A DNA stretch of 6,816 nt from Alloiococcus sp035301245 (lineage in GTDB: Bacteria > Bacillota > Bacilli > Lactobacillales > Carnobacteriaceae_A): the NCBI GenBank assembly GCA_035301245.1, contig DATGUS010000045.1, positions 1 through 6,816 of the forward strand. Reading direction: 5' to 3'. Shown piece by piece: positions 6,329 through 6,816 of the stretch. The stretch's first letter is position 1, and each line of letters starts with the position of its first letter. The translations under genes and the position numbers were made by a program. Below the pieces are notes generated by a model. The model searched no databases. It was not told where the DNA came from and saw nothing but the letters and a program-made list of their open reading frames with translations.

Positions 6329-6357
6329 AGTATAATTGTATGTGTATGCATTTTCAA
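6329..6357 (-). promoter_or_regulatory. Sigma-A promoter of the FabK-like/ytnP operon
   Basis: Read on the minus strand, TTGAAA (6357-6352) and TATACT (6334-6329) are separated by exactly 17 bases; each matches 5 of 6 consensus positions. Transcription would begin near 6321, about 33 bases before the ATG at 6288 and upstream of the GAAGGGA ribosome binding site at 6298-6304. Confidence 0.65.
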
Positions 6358-6503
6358 ACATGATTATTAAGTATCAATATTATATAAATAGTTAACAAGA
6401 AAATTACGTTTAATGGAAATGTTGATCTATAAAGGTTTTAAGGCAGGTATGTCATCACTTACTAATGATTGCTATAAGAAATGTTTGTTTTATAGAAATG
6501 GTT

Positions 6504-6534
6504 ATATCTGGAAATTCATTTGAAAACCAGATAT
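6504..6534. repeat. Inverted repeat / stem-loop ATATCTGG...CCAGATAT
   Basis: Perfect 8-bp arms at 6504-6511 and 6527-6534 enclose a 15-base centre that itself contains TTCA-TT-TGAA, so the hairpin could continue past a small A-rich internal loop. CA and then five T follow on the plus strand, so weak terminator activity is possible, but no plus-strand gene precedes it. An operator is the other reading. Confidence 0.55.
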
Positions 6535-6624
6535 CATTTTTATAAGTAGATGGCAGTGTTTGTAAAATAACAGACATATTGAGTTCACTTGATTGTGATA
6601 AGAGATACTTTTGGTTTTGTCAAA

Positions 6625-6653
6625 TTGTGCTTCATTTTTGAACTCAAAATAAT
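6625..6653 (+). promoter_or_regulatory. Possible thiolase promoter with overlapping palindrome
   Basis: TTGTGC (6625-6630, 3 of 6) and AATAAT (6648-6653, 5 of 6) are 17 bases apart, placing a start near 6660. The spacer contains the perfect palindrome TTTTGA-AC-TCAAAA (6636-6649), a position suited to a repressor. The -35 match is poor, so this is tentative. Confidence 0.3.
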
Positions 6654-6685
6654 TATATTTATCTTAATAAGAAAGAGTGATTGAT

Positions 6686-6816
6686 TTGAAAAAAAAAGTG
6701 TTATTTTAAGCGCAGTAAGAACACCCTTCGGTAAATTAGGTGGTGCATTATCACCATTATCAGCAATTGATTTGGGAGCGGAAGCGATTAAGGAGGCGAT
6801 TAACAAAAGCGGCGTT
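6686..6816 (+). CDS. Thiolase (acetyl-CoA acetyltransferase), N-terminal part, with frameshift near the start and truncated by the window end
   Basis: From 6709 to the end the frame reads SAVRTPFGKLGGALSPLSAI and continues to NKSGV, the standard N-terminus of thiolases, which condense or cleave acyl-CoA (two acetyl-CoA to acetoacetyl-CoA). The catalytic Cys and later motifs lie beyond the window. In this frame the nearest upstream stop is TGA at 6682-6684 and there is no ATG, GTG or TTG between it and SAVRTPFG. A TTG at 6686, preceded by AAAGAGTGA (6672-6680), is a good start but lies in another frame and reaches TAA at 6707 after seven codons. Nine A (6689-6697) lie between; with ten A the TTG would read MKKKSVILSAVRTPFG, exactly as expected for a thiolase. 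The 6686 start therefore assumes a one-base deletion, sequencing error or slippage in this run. Confidence 0.75.

Larger units (their letters stand above)
6289..6685. other. 397-base divergent intergenic region
   Basis: This AT-rich stretch separates the minus-strand flavoprotein operon from the plus-strand thiolase. Nearest the flavoprotein it holds that operon's promoter (6329-6357). The middle (about 6360-6500) shows no recognisable gene. A stem-loop lies at 6504-6534, and a 9-bp inverted pair plus a 14-bp palindrome lie at 6579-6649, close to the thiolase start. A minus-strand frame without stops covers 6455-6619 (40 residues from an ATG at 6577); it is unrecognised and unproven. I see no RNA gene or riboswitch that I can name. 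Confidence 0.6.

Noticed and set aside
6326..6340. A plus-strand TATAAT at 6331-6336 as a promoter for the thiolase.
   Set aside because: No reasonable -35 hexamer stands 16-18 bases upstream, and it is about 350 bases from the gene; the same bases fit the minus-strand promoter better.
6413..6523. Plus-strand 36-codon frame in the intergenic region.
   Set aside because: No Shine-Dalgarno before its ATG, no recognisable sequence, and it overlaps the opposite open frame and the stem-loop.
6585..6806. Minus-strand 73-codon open frame covering the thiolase start.
   Set aside because: Its N-terminal part is antisense to clear thiolase coding sequence, and the rest is AT-rich spacer.

Overview
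The window is AT-rich chromosomal DNA from a low-GC Gram-positive bacterium. Strong AAGGAGG-type ribosome binding sites, hairpin-plus-T-run terminators, close resemblance to Bacillus/Staphylococcus proteins (MhqD, YueJ/PncA, YtnP) and a secreted LysM-NlpC/P60 protein point to Bacillales, most likely Staphylococcaceae. This is judged from remembered family features, not from a search, and the genus cannot be fixed.

Layout: (1) 1-2289, plus strand, is the 3' part of an operon resembling the mhq quinone-detoxification operons. It holds the tail of one glyoxalase-fold ring-cleaving dioxygenase, a complete tandem paralogue overlapping it by one base, a YwrF-type flavin reductase, and an MhqD-type carboxylesterase, closed by a hairpin terminator at 2388-2411. 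(2) 2531-3076 is a separately promoted nicotinamidase (pncA). (3) 3328-4329 is a secreted LysM plus NlpC/P60 cell-wall hydrolase with a low-complexity linker and a strong terminator. (4) 4446-6288, minus strand, is a two-gene operon: a FabK/nitronate-monooxygenase-like flavoprotein followed by a YtnP-type metallo-beta-lactamase lactonase. It has a good promoter at 6329-6357 and its own terminator at 4390-4429. (5) 6289-6685 is a 397-base divergent intergenic region with several inverted repeats. (6) 6686-6816 is the start of a thiolase gene that runs off the window.

Two genes have damaged or unusual starts. The flavin reductase has an ideal Shine-Dalgarno and ATG followed directly by an in-frame TGA, with family-like residues continuing after the stop to the next ATG 24 bases on. 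The thiolase has a plausible TTG start out of frame with its unmistakable coding sequence, separated by a run of nine A; ten A would restore the frame. These are the best candidates for a second look: sequencing error, gene decay, start-stop reinitiation or slippage-based switching would each explain them. I found no phage, transposon, CRISPR, tRNA or rRNA. Apart from these points the gene content is ordinary metabolism, and I do not see convincing evidence of a wholly new system.
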